Source: Chryseobacterium hagamense (lineage in GTDB: Bacteria > Bacteroidota > Bacteroidia > Flavobacteriales > Weeksellaceae). Taken from it: a stretch of DNA of 64,000 bases. The number at the start of each line of letters is the position of its first letter. The stretch's first letter is position 1. The notes beneath the pieces are model-generated. The model saw only the letters and a program-made list of their open reading frames with translations, did no database searches and was not told where the DNA came from. Below are positions 46,573 through 55,914 of the stretch, in pieces. The DNA lies in the NCBI RefSeq assembly GCF_007991455.1, contig NZ_BJYJ01000002.1, positions 248,001 to 312,000 on the forward strand. The letters run 5' to 3'. The translations under genes and the position numbers were made by a program.

Positions 46573-48114
46573 ATGAAGAATAACGAAAACGAAATAAAAT
46601 TTTTGAAAAACAGGTCCATCATCAAATTTGAAGGCGAAGATTTTTTGGGAGAAATCGGGATTGACGGACGGATTTTTAAAGCACTGACCCTGGCCCGGAT
46701 CAGCGTTGGGGTGATTTCCCAGCAGGCCATTGAAAACGGACTTTCCATCCTGGTGCAGGAAAGCGATTCTGAAAAAGCGGTGAACTGCCTGATCGATGAA
46801 TTCGAGGCCGAAAGAAAATCGGGGAAGGTATCCCAGATCTACAGCATCAATAATGTATCGGTCATTGGCTTTGTGGCTGAAGATTTCAATAAAGTGCTGG
46901 CTGAGCTGGCACGGAACAATGTTTTTCCATTGCTTCTGAACCAGATTGCAGCGGAAAAACGGGTGAATATTGTCGTTACCTCTTCGCAGGATGAAAAAGC
47001 AAAAAATATCATCGAATCTGAAATATCCAAGAAGCCGAAAACGGTCCATCTGGCCATCATCGGTCATGGAAACGTAGGCAAGACCCTGATACAGCAGGTC
47101 CTGGAGTCTTCGGAAGAAATCAGGAGACGGAAAAAAATTGATCTGAAAGTGGTAGCAGTGGCCAATTCAAAAAAAATGGCCTTCAATAAAAAAGGTTTCG
47201 ACGATCGCTGGACCGATGAAGTGGAAACGGCAGAACATCCGTCAAATGTTCAGGAGCTGATCAGATTTTCAAAAGAAAACCAGCTGGAAAATTTAATCGT
47301 TGTCGATAACACTGCCAGCAAAGACTTTGTCCATAACTATCACGCCCTGGCAGAAAACGGTTTCGACCTGGTGTCATCAAACAAAATATTCAACACCCTT
47401 CCGATCGAAGAATACCGAAAACTAAGATATACGTTGAACAAAAACAACAGGCGCTATCTATACGAGACCAACGTAGGCGCCGGTTTACCTCTGATCGATA
47501 CCATAAAGCTGCTGCATCTTTCAGGAGAAAATATCACCAGGATCAAAGGGGTTTTTTCAGGGACACTGAGCTATGTATTCAATAATTTTTCTTTACGGGA
47601 CGAAAAATTTTCAGCCATCATCAATGAAGCATTGGAAAAAGGATATACCGAACCGGATCCGAGAGAAGACCTTTCCGGAAACGATGTAGCCAGAAAGCTG
47701 CTGATCCTGGCAAGGGAACTCGACCTTATTAACGAATTCAGTGACATCAAAATCCAGAATCTCGTTCCTGAGAGCCTGCTGGATATTTCAAAACCGGAAT
47801 TCCTTTCCAGGCTGGACGAGCTGGATGAAGAATATCAGAAAATTAAAGAAAACCAGAAGCCGGGACATGTACTGAGATATGTCGGTGATCTTCACGGAGA
47901 TTTGCAGAAAGATAAAGGCGAACTGGATGTGAACCTCATCTCTGTTCCTGCAGGTTCCGCTTTAGGCCAGCTGAAAGGCTCGGATTCCATCTTTGAAATT
48001 TATACCGAAAGCTACGGTGAAAACCCGATCGTGATCATGGGCGCCGGTGCAGGAGCCAAAGTAACCGCAAGAGGAGTCTTCGGAGATATTTTAAGAGTAA
48101 GTGAAACGAAATAA
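46573..48114 (+). CDS. Homoserine dehydrogenase with N-terminal aspartokinase-type ACT domains but no kinase domain
   Basis: The 513-residue protein begins with two ACT-like modules (FEGEDFLGEIGIDGRIFKAL, NVSVIGFVAEDFNKVLAELA) of the kind that links kinase and dehydrogenase in ThrA/MetL. It then has a complete homoserine dehydrogenase: nucleotide loop IIGHGNVGKTLIQQ, TNVGAGLPLIDTIK, IKGVFSGTLSYVFNN, EPDPREDLSGNDVARKLLIL. The aspartokinase catalytic part is missing. It reduces aspartate semialdehyde to homoserine for the following methionine steps. It lies 1 base after metX, under the SAM riboswitch. Allosteric control by an amino acid through the ACT pair is likely but inferred. Confidence 0.88.
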   Translation: MKNNENEIKFLKNRSIIKFEGEDFLGEIGIDGRIFKALTLARISVGVISQQAIENGLSILVQESDSEKAVNCLIDEFEAERKSGKVSQIYSINNVSVIGFVAEDFNKVLAELARNNVFPLLLNQIAAEKRVNIVVTSSQDEKAKNIIESEISKKPKTVHLAIIGHGNVGKTLIQQVLESSEEIRRRKKIDLKVVAVANSKKMAFNKKGFDDRWTDEVETAEHPSNVQELIRFSKENQLENLIVVDNTASKDFVHNYHALAENGFDLVSSNKIFNTLPIEEYRKLRYTLNKNNRRYLYETNVGAGLPLIDTIKLLHLSGENITRIKGVFSGTLSYVFNNFSLRDEKFSAIINEALEKGYTEPDPREDLSGNDVARKLLILARELDLINEFSDIKIQNLVPESLLDISKPEFLSRLDELDEEYQKIKENQKPGHVLRYVGDLHGDLQKDKGELDVNLISVPAGSALGQLKGSDSIFEIYTESYGENPIVIMGAGAGAKVTARGVFGDILRVSETK

Positions 48115-48230
48115 TAATAATGTAACAATATAACCATGCAGCAGTTTACCGATGATTTAATTGTAGTGCCGGACTTTTCCTGGTATTCCATTGTTTCATT
48201 GATACACTGTTCCATTGGTAAATTTTATTT
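48115..48230. repeat. Intergenic inverted repeat, copy 2
   Basis: Left arm 48115-48148 matches the left arm of the element at 37653 at 28 of 34 positions. The right part (around 48183-48225, with ATTCCATTGTTTCATTGATA) is a diverged reverse complement. Both copies start right after a stop codon. Confidence 0.6.
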
Positions 48231-48232
48231 AT

Positions 48233-49393
48233 ATGGAAAATTTTGAAACCTTTGCCATAAGAACCCAGACGGAGAGAACCCAGTTTGATGAACATTCGAC
48301 GCCGCTTTTCCTTACTTCAAGTTTTGTATTTGAGGATGCGGAAGATATGCGGGCAAGCTTTGCCGAAGAAAAGCCAAAGAATTTATACAGCCGTTTCTCC
48401 AACCCGAATGTAACGGAATTTACCGATAAAATAACCAAAATGGAAGGTGCGGAAGCCGGCTATGCTTTTGCTACGGGAATGGCTGCGATTTATTCCACTT
48501 TCGCAACCCTTCTGAATGCCGGTGACCATATCGTCAGCTGCCAGTCGGTTTTCGGTTCCACGCACACCTTATTCACCAAATATTTTCCGAAATGGAATAT
48601 CGAAACCACCTATTTCAAGGCGGAAGATGCGGAAAACGTTGAAAACTACATTCAGCCGAATACCAAAATTTTATATCTGGAAACCCCTACCAATCCTGCG
48701 ATTGAAGTACTGGACCTGGAATTTTTCGGACAGATTGCGAAAAAACACAATCTGATTTTTATTGTGGATAACTGTTTCGCAACACCTTATCTGCAGCAGC
48801 CCATCAAATACGGCGCAGACCTCGTGGTTCATTCTGCCACCAAGTTAATCGACGGTCAGGGCCGTGTTTTAGGAGGAGTAACGGTCGGCAGGGAGGACCT
48901 GATCCGTGAAATTTACCTTTTTGCAAGAAATACCGGACCGGCCATGTCGCCGTTCAATGCCTGGGTATTATCCAAAAGCTTGGAAACTTTGGCTGTCCGT
49001 GTTGAAAAACACTGCGAAAACGCCCTGAAGGTTGCTGAATTTTTAGAAGGTCATCCGAATGTGGAACTGGTAAAATACCCGTTCCTGAAATCCCATCCGG
49101 GTTATGAAACTGCTAAAAAACAGATGAAGCTCGGCGGAAACATCGTTGCCTTCGAAATCAAGGGCGGTATTGAAGGCGGAAGGAATTTTTTAAACAAAAT
49201 TAAAATGTGTTCCCTCTCTGCGAATCTTGGAGACACGAGAACCATCGTTACGCATCCGGCTTCGACCACCCATTCCAAATTGACGGATGACGAAAGAAAC
49301 GAGGTCGGCATTACCGCAGGATTGGTTCGCTGTTCAGTCGGTCTGGAACATGTGGATGATATCATTGCGGATCTGAAACAGGCGTTGGATTAA
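48233..49393 (+). CDS. metZ: O-acylhomoserine sulfhydrylase (MetZ-type) PLP enzyme
   Basis: Starting at ATG 48233 (MENFETFAIRTQTERTQFDE), the 386-residue protein belongs to the Cys/Met-metabolism PLP family. It has SRFSNPNVTEFTDKITKMEG, FATGMAAIYS, the PLP contact region FIVDNCFATPY and the Schiff-base lysine in VHSATKLIDGQGRVLGG. MetZ makes homocysteine from O-acylhomoserine and sulfide. Family resemblance is to O-succinylhomoserine sulfhydrylase, although MetX here implies O-acetylhomoserine. It follows homoserine dehydrogenase after the inverted repeat. Confidence 0.9.
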   Translation: MENFETFAIRTQTERTQFDEHSTPLFLTSSFVFEDAEDMRASFAEEKPKNLYSRFSNPNVTEFTDKITKMEGAEAGYAFATGMAAIYSTFATLLNAGDHIVSCQSVFGSTHTLFTKYFPKWNIETTYFKAEDAENVENYIQPNTKILYLETPTNPAIEVLDLEFFGQIAKKHNLIFIVDNCFATPYLQQPIKYGADLVVHSATKLIDGQGRVLGGVTVGREDLIREIYLFARNTGPAMSPFNAWVLSKSLETLAVRVEKHCENALKVAEFLEGHPNVELVKYPFLKSHPGYETAKKQMKLGGNIVAFEIKGGIEGGRNFLNKIKMCSLSANLGDTRTIVTHPASTTHSKLTDDERNEVGITAGLVRCSVGLEHVDDIIADLKQALD

Positions 49394-49458
49394 CCCAATA
49401 AGAACAGTTTTTACCCCAATGCTTATGATAAAGCCCCTTCAGGGCAAAAAATAAAGAA

Positions 49459-50469
49459 ATGAAAAATACACAACAACTATACAAGGCGCTATCAGAAAGA
49501 ATTTTAATTCTCGACGGGGCCATGGGAACCATGCTTCAGCGGTATAAATTTGAAGAAGAAGACTACCGCGGCGAGCGTTTTAAAAACTGGGAACATCCGG
49601 TAAAAGGAAACAATGACCTGTTGTCTCTTACCCAGCCTCATGCGATTGAAGAGGTTCATAAAAAATACCTGGAAGCAGGAGCCGATATCATCGAGACCAA
49701 TACCTTCTCGGGAACCACGATTGCGATGGCCGACTATCACATGGAAGATCTGGTGTATGATTTAAATTATGAATCGGCAAAAATCGCAAGGAAGGCCTGT
49801 GACGAATACACGGCTAAAAATCCTGACAAACCGAGATTTGTGGCCGGGTCCATCGGGCCTACCAACAGAACGGCAAGCTTAAGCCCGGACGTAAACGATC
49901 CCGGATACCGGGCGATTACCTTTGAAGAATTGAGAATAGCATACAAGCAGCAGTGTGAAGCATTGCTGGATGGCGGTTCTGATATTTTACTGGTAGAAAC
50001 CATCTTCGATACGCTGAATGCCAAAGCAGCTTTATTTGCCATTGATGAAATCCAGGATGAAAGGGGCATTAAAATCCCGATCATGGTATCCGGAACCATT
50101 ACCGACGCGTCCGGAAGAACTTTAAGCGGACAGACGGCAGAAGCCTTTCTGATTTCCGTGTCCCATCTGAACCTGCTGAGTGTAGGGTTTAATTGTGCGT
50201 TGGGAGCAAATCAGTTAACACCTTATCTGGAAACGCTGGCGCACAATTCGGAATTCCATGTTTCCGCTTACCCGAATGCGGGATTACCGAATGCTTTCGG
50301 GAAATATGACGAGACCCCGGAAGACATGGCCGGCCAGATCAGGGAATATGCTGAAAAGGGCCTGATCAACATCATTGGAGGCTGTTGCGGGACTACACCC
50401 GAGCACATCAGAGCAATCGCCGATCTGGTGGCAGGATATCCGCCGAGAAAAGTAAAAGAATTTGTTTGA
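49459..50469 (+). CDS. metH: Methionine synthase N-terminal part: homocysteine S-methyltransferase domain
   Basis: The 336-residue protein is only the homocysteine-binding domain of cobalamin-dependent MetH ([33 protein letters not shown]). It has the zinc cysteines in [10 protein letters not shown] and [12 protein letters not shown]. The pterin, B12 and activation domains are encoded separately at 51655. Split MetH is known in Bacteroidota; here the two parts are separated by a desaturase gene. Confidence 0.92.
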   Translation: MKNTQQLYKALSERILILDGAMGTMLQRYKFEEEDYRGERFKNWEHPVKGNNDLLSLTQPHAIEEVHKKYLEAGADIIETNTFSGTTIAMADYHMEDLVYDLNYESAKIARKACDEYTAKNPDKPRFVAGSIGPTNRTASLSPDVNDPGYRAITFEELRIAYKQQCEALLDGGSDILLVETIFDTLNAKAALFAIDEIQDERGIKIPIMVSGTITDASGRTLSGQTAEAFLISVSHLNLLSVGFNCALGANQLTPYLETLAHNSEFHVSAYPNAGLPNAFGKYDETPEDMAGQIREYAEKGLINIIGGCCGTTPEHIRAIADLVAGYPPRKVKEFV

Positions 50470-50555
50470 GTTTAATTGATTTTTTGATGAATTGAGAAGC
50501 AGAAGGGAACAATTTTTACTGTTATATTTTATTCAGTTACACAAAATTAGATATA

Positions 50556-51647
50556 ATGGAAAAACCTATTTACTTAAAAGATTCGGAAGATGCAAAATTG
50601 TTTAATGAACTAAGGAAGAAAGTGAACCGTAGAGTAGAAGCCATTCCTGAAAACCGCGATATTTATATTCAGATCAAAGCAGTCATTCTGCCTTTGGTCT
50701 ATTTCGGTTTATATGTATTTGCCATTTTCAATGGGGATAAGCCATGGGCATATATTTCAGGTTTTGTGCTGATGGGAATTTCCTTGGTTCTGATTTATCT
50801 GAATCTCATTCATGAAGCGGCACACAATAATATTTTTAAAAGCAAAAGGCTCAACAGCATCGTGTTGCAGATTTTTGATTTTGTAGGCGCTAATTCTTAC
50901 ATCTGGAAAAAAAGGCATATTGCCAGCCACCATGCGTATCCCAATGTAGACGGCTGGGATACGGATATTGAGCAAAGCGGGTTGCTCCTGATCGTTCCGT
51001 GGATTAAAGCGAAAGGTATTCAGAAGTACCAGCACCGGTTTTTCTTCCTGGTTTATCCCTTGTACTTGTTCAATTGGATGTTTATCAGGGATTTCAGGGA
51101 CTTCTTTGATAATGAAAGGGTAATCCTTAAAACCCAGGGTGCCATTCCGGTAAAAGAAAAAGTGAAAATGGTGGCTTATAAACTCTTTTATTTTTTCTAC
51201 CAGATCGCCGTACCTGTACTGTTCTTTAAAGTTTCAATCGGATTGGCTTTAGGTGCCTGGTTTTTACAGGTGATTGCAGCCAGTATTTTTGCCCTGTTTG
51301 TGCTGTTGCCGCTGCATCCGCTTCCGGACAATGCTTTTCCGAAACTGGATGAGAAAAACGGACTGCCGTTCAGCTGGATCCGTCATCAGCTGGAGGTTAC
51401 CAACGATTTAAAGGAAAACAACTGGTTCGTACGGAATGTGCTGGGAAATTTTAACTTTCATGTGGCTCATCACCTGTTCCCGAATTACAGTTACGCTTAT
51501 TATAATGAAATTACCGAGGAGATCGAAGCATTTTCCAGAGAACATAACCTGGGGTATAAACGGTTTCCGATTTTTACGGCTTTGGGCAAGCATGTGGATT
51601 TGCTGAAGCAGAATGCGAACAACGCATACTACATTTTAGAAGAATAA
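50556..51647 (+). CDS. Membrane fatty acid desaturase
   Basis: The 363-residue protein has four or more membrane segments and the three histidine boxes of acyl-lipid/acyl-CoA desaturases: HEAAHNN near 88, ASHHAYPN near 125 and HVAHHLFPN near 307. It introduces a double bond into membrane fatty acids with di-iron and electron donors. It lies between the two metH genes, 7 bases before the second, with no evident link to methionine synthesis; it may simply share the transcript. Confidence 0.9.
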   Translation: MEKPIYLKDSEDAKLFNELRKKVNRRVEAIPENRDIYIQIKAVILPLVYFGLYVFAIFNGDKPWAYISGFVLMGISLVLIYLNLIHEAAHNNIFKSKRLNSIVLQIFDFVGANSYIWKKRHIASHHAYPNVDGWDTDIEQSGLLLIVPWIKAKGIQKYQHRFFFLVYPLYLFNWMFIRDFRDFFDNERVILKTQGAIPVKEKVKMVAYKLFYFFYQIAVPVLFFKVSIGLALGAWFLQVIAASIFALFVLLPLHPLPDNAFPKLDEKNGLPFSWIRHQLEVTNDLKENNWFVRNVLGNFNFHVAHHLFPNYSYAYYNEITEEIEAFSREHNLGYKRFPIFTALGKHVDLLKQNANNAYYILEE

Positions 51648-51654
51648 TAAATTG

Positions 51655-54315
51655 ATGAAATATTTAAGATTATCGGGGCTGGAGCCTTTGATTATTACAC
51701 CGGAAAGTAATTTTATCAACGTTGGGGAAAGAACCAATGTTGCCGGTTCTAAAAAGTTTTTAAGGTTAATAAAAGAAGAAAAATTCGGGGAAGCACTCGA
51801 TATTGCACGCCACCAGGTGGAAGGCGGGGCACAGATTCTGGACGTTAATTTCGATGACGGACTGATCGACGGAAAAGCTTCCATGGTGAAATTTCTGAAT
51901 TTAATTGCTTCAGAACCGGATATTGCCCGGATTCCCCTGATGATCGATTCGTCGAAATGGGAGATTCTTGAAGCCGGATTGCAGGTGGCGCAGGGGAAAT
52001 GTGTGGTGAATTCCATCAGCCTAAAAGGCGGGGAGGAAGAATTCATCAAACAGGCCAAAGCCATCAAAAGATATGGTGCAGCAGTCATTGTTATGGCCTT
52101 CGATGAAACAGGGCAGGCCGATACATATGAACGGAGAATTGAAATTTCAAAACGTTCTTATGATATTCTGGTCAATCGGTTAAATTTCCCGGCGGAAGAT
52201 ATTATTTTCGATTTGAATATTTTCCCGGTAGCAACGGGAATGGATGAACACCGCCGGAACGCCATCGATTTTATAGAAGCAACAAGGTGGGTCCGCCAAA
52301 ACCTTCCGTATGCATCCGTGAGCGGTGGCGTTTCCAATGTCTCTTTTTCTTTCAGGGGAAATGATACCGTAAGGGAAGCCATGCACTCGGTATTTCTGTA
52401 CCACGCGATTCAGGCGGGAATGAATATGGGAATCGTAAATCCTGCGATGCTGGAAGTGTATGATGAAATCAATAAAGAACTTCTGGAGTTGGTAGAAGAT
52501 GTGATTCTTGATAAAAGAGAAGATGCAACCGAGCGTCTTCTGGATTATTCCGAAAAGCACAAATCCGTAAAAAAAGAAAAAGTTGAAGAACTGGAATGGC
52601 GTACCAAGCCTTTACAGGAAAGGATCACCCACTCCCTGGTAAAAGGAATCGACCGTTTCATCGAAGAAGATGTGGAAGAAGCCAGGCAACAGGCGGCAAA
52701 ACCATTACATGTGATCGAAGTAAACCTGATGACGGGCATGGGCGTTGTGGGTGATCTCTTCGGCAGCGGGAAAATGTTCCTGCCACAGGTGGTAAAATCC
52801 GCAAGGGTGATGAAAAAGGCCGTTGCTTACCTGCAGCCGTTCATCGAAGCGGAAAAAGACGGGTCCAAGCCGGCGAACGGAAAAATCCTGATGGCCACCG
52901 TAAAAGGGGATGTTCACGATATCGGAAAAAATATTGTGAGTGTCGTGCTGGGCTGTAACAATTATGAAATTGTCGATCTTGGGGTCATGGTGCCGGCTGA
53001 AAAAATTATCCAGGCAGCCATTGATCATCAGGTGGATGTGATCGGATTGAGCGGGCTGATTACGCCAAGCCTTGACGAAATGGTATACATCGCTTCCGAA
53101 CTGGAGAGGCAGAACCTCAATTTCCCTCTGCTGATCGGAGGGGCAACTACGTCAAAAGCCCACACCGCCGTAAAGATCGATTTAAAATATAAAAATGCCG
53201 TCGTTCATGTCAATGATGCTTCAAGAGCGGTAAATGTGGTCAGTTCATTACTGGGCGACCGGAACAAAGAATATGTTGAAGATTTGAAAAACGACTACTC
53301 CGAATTCCGTGAAAAATTCCTGAACAGGCAGGTGGAAAAAGATTATGTATCTATCGGGGAAGCAAGAGAGAATAAATTTAAAATCGATTGGGAAAACGAA
53401 CAAATCTTTACCCCGAATCAGTTAGGAATTCAGGTTTTTGAAAACCAGGATTTACGGGAATTGCTGCCGTTCATCGACTGGTCTCCGTTTTTCAGGAGCT
53501 GGGATCTCCATGGAAAATACCCGAACATTCTGGAAGATGAGGTAGTAGGCGCACAGGCAAAAGAACTGTTCAAAGATGCCCAGGTGATTTTAAAAAGGAT
53601 TTTAGACGAGAAATTACTGACGGCCAAAGCGGTTTTCGGAATTTTTAAGGCCAATTCCAATGAGACGGATGATATCCTGATCTTCAATGAAAATCATGAG
53701 CAGCAGGTAAAATTTATTACACTGAGACAGCAGGCGCAGCGTTCCAAAGGAAAAGATTACCTGGCCTTAAGTGATTTCATCGCTCCTCAAAATTCCGGGA
53801 AAACCGATTATATGGGAGCTTTCTGTGTAACTACCGGTTTCGGAACGGATGAACTGGCTGCAGAATATGAAAAAGCCAACGACGATTACAACGCCATCAT
53901 GGTAAAAGCCCTGGCCGATCGTTTTGCGGAAGCTTACGCCGAATTTTTACACAAGAAAGTCAGAACCGAATATTGGGGCTACGCCAATCAGGAAAGCCTG
54001 ACCAATGAAGAACTGATTGCCGAAAAATACAAAGGAATCCGCCCGGCACCGGGCTATCCGGCCTGTCCCGACCATCTGGAAAAACATGCCATCTGGGATC
54101 TTTTAAAAGTAGAAGAACAGATCGGGGTCTACCTTACCGAAAGCCTGGCCATGTTCCCGACGGCTTCAGTTTCCGGATATTATTTCGGAAGCCCGCATGT
54201 CAAATATTTCGGTCTGGGAAAAATAGCAGAAGACCAGCTGAAGGATTACTCCGTAAGGAAAGGAATTTCTTTGCAGGAAGCGAGAAAATGGTTGTCGCCG
54301 AATTTAGCGGATTAA
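51655..54315 (+). CDS. metH: Methionine synthase C-terminal part: pterin, B12 and AdoMet domains
   Basis: From ATG 51655 ([14 protein letters not shown]) the protein has 886 residues. It starts with the methyltetrahydrofolate-binding barrel ([33 protein letters not shown]), then the cobalamin cap and the B12-binding domain with [13 protein letters not shown] (the His that ligates cobalt). It ends with the activation domain and its SAM motif [14 protein letters not shown]. It needs the protein at 49459 to complete methionine synthesis from homocysteine. metF follows. Confidence 0.94.
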   Translation: MKYLRLSGLEPLIITPESNFINVGERTNVAGSKKFLRLIKEEKFGEALDIARHQVEGGAQILDVNFDDGLIDGKASMVKFLNLIASEPDIARIPLMIDSSKWEILEAGLQVAQGKCVVNSISLKGGEEEFIKQAKAIKRYGAAVIVMAFDETGQADTYERRIEISKRSYDILVNRLNFPAEDIIFDLNIFPVATGMDEHRRNAIDFIEATRWVRQNLPYASVSGGVSNVSFSFRGNDTVREAMHSVFLYHAIQAGMNMGIVNPAMLEVYDEINKELLELVEDVILDKREDATERLLDYSEKHKSVKKEKVEELEWRTKPLQERITHSLVKGIDRFIEEDVEEARQQAAKPLHVIEVNLMTGMGVVGDLFGSGKMFLPQVVKSARVMKKAVAYLQPFIEAEKDGSKPANGKILMATVKGDVHDIGKNIVSVVLGCNNYEIVDLGVMVPAEKIIQAAIDHQVDVIGLSGLITPSLDEMVYIASELERQNLNFPLLIGGATTSKAHTAVKIDLKYKNAVVHVNDASRAVNVVSSLLGDRNKEYVEDLKNDYSEFREKFLNRQVEKDYVSIGEARENKFKIDWENEQIFTPNQLGIQVFENQDLRELLPFIDWSPFFRSWDLHGKYPNILEDEVVGAQAKELFKDAQVILKRILDEKLLTAKAVFGIFKANSNETDDILIFNENHEQQVKFITLRQQAQRSKGKDYLALSDFIAPQNSGKTDYMGAFCVTTGFGTDELAAEYEKANDDYNAIMVKALADRFAEAYAEFLHKKVRTEYWGYANQESLTNEELIAEKYKGIRPAPGYPACPDHLEKHAIWDLLKVEEQIGVYLTESLAMFPTASVSGYYFGSPHVKYFGLGKIAEDQLKDYSVRKGISLQEARKWLSPNLAD

Positions 54316-54381
54316 TTAATACCAGTTTTTTTTGGTATTGAAATATACTATTTTACAAATATTCAGACTATAAAAATTAAA

Positions 54382-55341
54382 ATGAAAATCACCGACCATA
54401 TAAAAAACGCAAATGGAAAAACCTTATTTTCTCTCGAGGTTGTTCCACCACAAAAGGGAATCGGAATCGAAGACCTTTACAGAAACATCGATCCGCTGAT
54501 GGAATTCAAACCGCCTTTTATTGATGTGACGACCTCAAGAGAAGAATACATCTACATCGACAAAGGAAACGGGCTGATGGAACGCCGGATCACCAGGATG
54601 CGCCCGGGAACTTTGGGGATCTGCGCCGCTATCCAGCATAAATACAATGTGGATACGGTTCCGCATCTGCTGTGCGGAGGCTTTACCAAAGAAGAAACCG
54701 AGTATCTTCTGGTCGACTGTATGTATCTGGGCATTGACAATGTGATGGCACTGAGAGGCGATGCGATGAAAGGACACCAGTATTTTGAGCCGACCGCCGG
54801 CGGCCATACCAGCGCCATGGACCTGGTCTACCAGATCAATAACCTGGGAAGAGGCAAATACCTGCACAACGAAGAAAAGGAATGTGAAGAACTTAACAAA
54901 TTCTGCATCGGTGTAGCGGGCTATCCCGAAAAGCATATGGAAGCCCCTTCGATGAACTACGATTTGAAATGGCTGAAACAGAAAGTAGACGCCGGAGCAG
55001 ATTACATCGTTACCCAGATGTTTTTCGACAATAAGAAATTCATAGAATTTGTACAGAAAGCCCGTGATATGGGCATCACCGTGCCGATTATCCCGGGGAT
55101 CAAACCGATTGCCACCAAAAAGCACCTGAAAATACTACCGCAGATCTTTAAAATCGATTTGCCGGAAGACCTGATCAATGAGGTGGAGCACGCCAAAAAT
55201 AACGAAGCCGTAAAGCAGATCGGTATCGAATGGGCCATTGCCCAATGCAGGGAGCTTCTTGATTTCGGTGTTCCGGTGCTGCACTTTTATTCCATGGGGA
55301 AAAGCGATAATATAAAGAAAGTAGCCGGTGCGCTGTTCTGA
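54382..55341 (+). CDS. metF: Methylenetetrahydrofolate reductase
   Basis: MetF reduces 5,10-methylene- to 5-methyl-tetrahydrofolate, the methyl donor for MetH. The 319-residue protein starts MKITDHIKNANGKTLFSLEV and shows the family core FIDVTTSREE, NVMALRGDAM, VAGYPEKHMEAPS, DAGADYIVTQMFFDNKKF and a C-terminal VPVLHFYSMGKS. It is 66 bases after metH and ends at a strong terminator, closing the methionine block. Confidence 0.95.
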   Translation: MKITDHIKNANGKTLFSLEVVPPQKGIGIEDLYRNIDPLMEFKPPFIDVTTSREEYIYIDKGNGLMERRITRMRPGTLGICAAIQHKYNVDTVPHLLCGGFTKEETEYLLVDCMYLGIDNVMALRGDAMKGHQYFEPTAGGHTSAMDLVYQINNLGRGKYLHNEEKECEELNKFCIGVAGYPEKHMEAPSMNYDLKWLKQKVDAGADYIVTQMFFDNKKFIEFVQKARDMGITVPIIPGIKPIATKKHLKILPQIFKIDLPEDLINEVEHAKNNEAVKQIGIEWAIAQCRELLDFGVPVLHFYSMGKSDNIKKVAGALF

Positions 55342-55361
55342 TAAAGTAATGTGAATCTTCT

Positions 55362-55396
55362 GAAAGTCCTGCCGGAAAGCAGGACTTTCTTTTTTG
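55362..55396 (+). terminator. Terminator after metF
   Basis: A perfect 11-bp stem, GAAAGTCCTGC with GCAGGACTTTC, 6-base loop, followed by a T run. It lies just before the convergent gene ending at 55403. Confidence 0.92.
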
Positions 55397-55402
55397 TTTG
55401 GA

Positions 55403-55891
55403 CTAACGGATTTCCGTCTGATACTTCAGAAGCGTTTCAAAGACACTGCGCGTAGTTGGCTTTGAAGAATTCAGATTAAAAATAAACATCCCGCTTTCAA
55501 TGTTGAAATAATATTTGGCTTTCTCATCCTGTACCGAAAACCATTTTAAAAGGCCGTTAACGATATTGATGTCTTCCCATTTAATGGAACTCTCGTGTAA
55601 AGGAAACGTATGGGGGTGCTGATGCAAAGTGTCTACAAAATGGATGTTATCGCCTTCGATATAAATCATCCCGCTGCCCTGGAAAGCCTTAATTTTAAAA
55701 AATTCGTTCTGGGCATTTCCCATGTTGTAGCGTACGAAGGCATAATATTCCGGAGTCCCGATTTCCTGCAGGAGCAGATTCTGTTTTTTTCTCCGGCTTT
55801 TTGCCGCGAGGTAAGCGATCAGAAAAATAATCGCCGGAATCGATAAAAGGAAGAGCAGTAAAATAATAATTAAAATAATGATTGAGGTCAT
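55403..55891 (-). CDS. Membrane-anchored hypothetical protein
   Basis: The 162-residue protein has one or two N-terminal membrane helices (SIIILIIILLLFLLSIPAII, FLIAYLAA), a basic stop-transfer segment (KSRRKKQN) and a cytoplasmic domain of about 120 residues with beta-prone segments (GMIYIEGDNIHFVDTLHQHP, IESGMFIFNLNSS) that could be PH-like. I do not recognise a family. It lies 23 bases after the GNAT-like gene on the minus strand, so the two are probably co-transcribed. Confidence 0.65.
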   Translation of the reverse strand: MTSIIILIIILLLFLLSIPAIIFLIAYLAAKSRRKKQNLLLQEIGTPEYYAFVRYNMGNAQNEFFKIKAFQGSGMIYIEGDNIHFVDTLHQHPHTFPLHESSIKWEDINIVNGLLKWFSVQDEKAKYYFNIESGMFIFNLNSSKPTTRSVFETLLKYQTEIR

Positions 55892-55914
55892 TAGTGTAGA
55901 GTTTAAGTTTTACA

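Noticed and set aside
49433..49448. GCCC-CTTCA-GGGC hairpin before metH
   Set aside because: Only four base pairs and no T run; too weak to call a terminator.
54318..54339. AATACC/GGTATT hairpin before metF
   Set aside because: A 6-bp stem with a T-rich loop; could arise by chance in AT-rich DNA, and no T tract follows.
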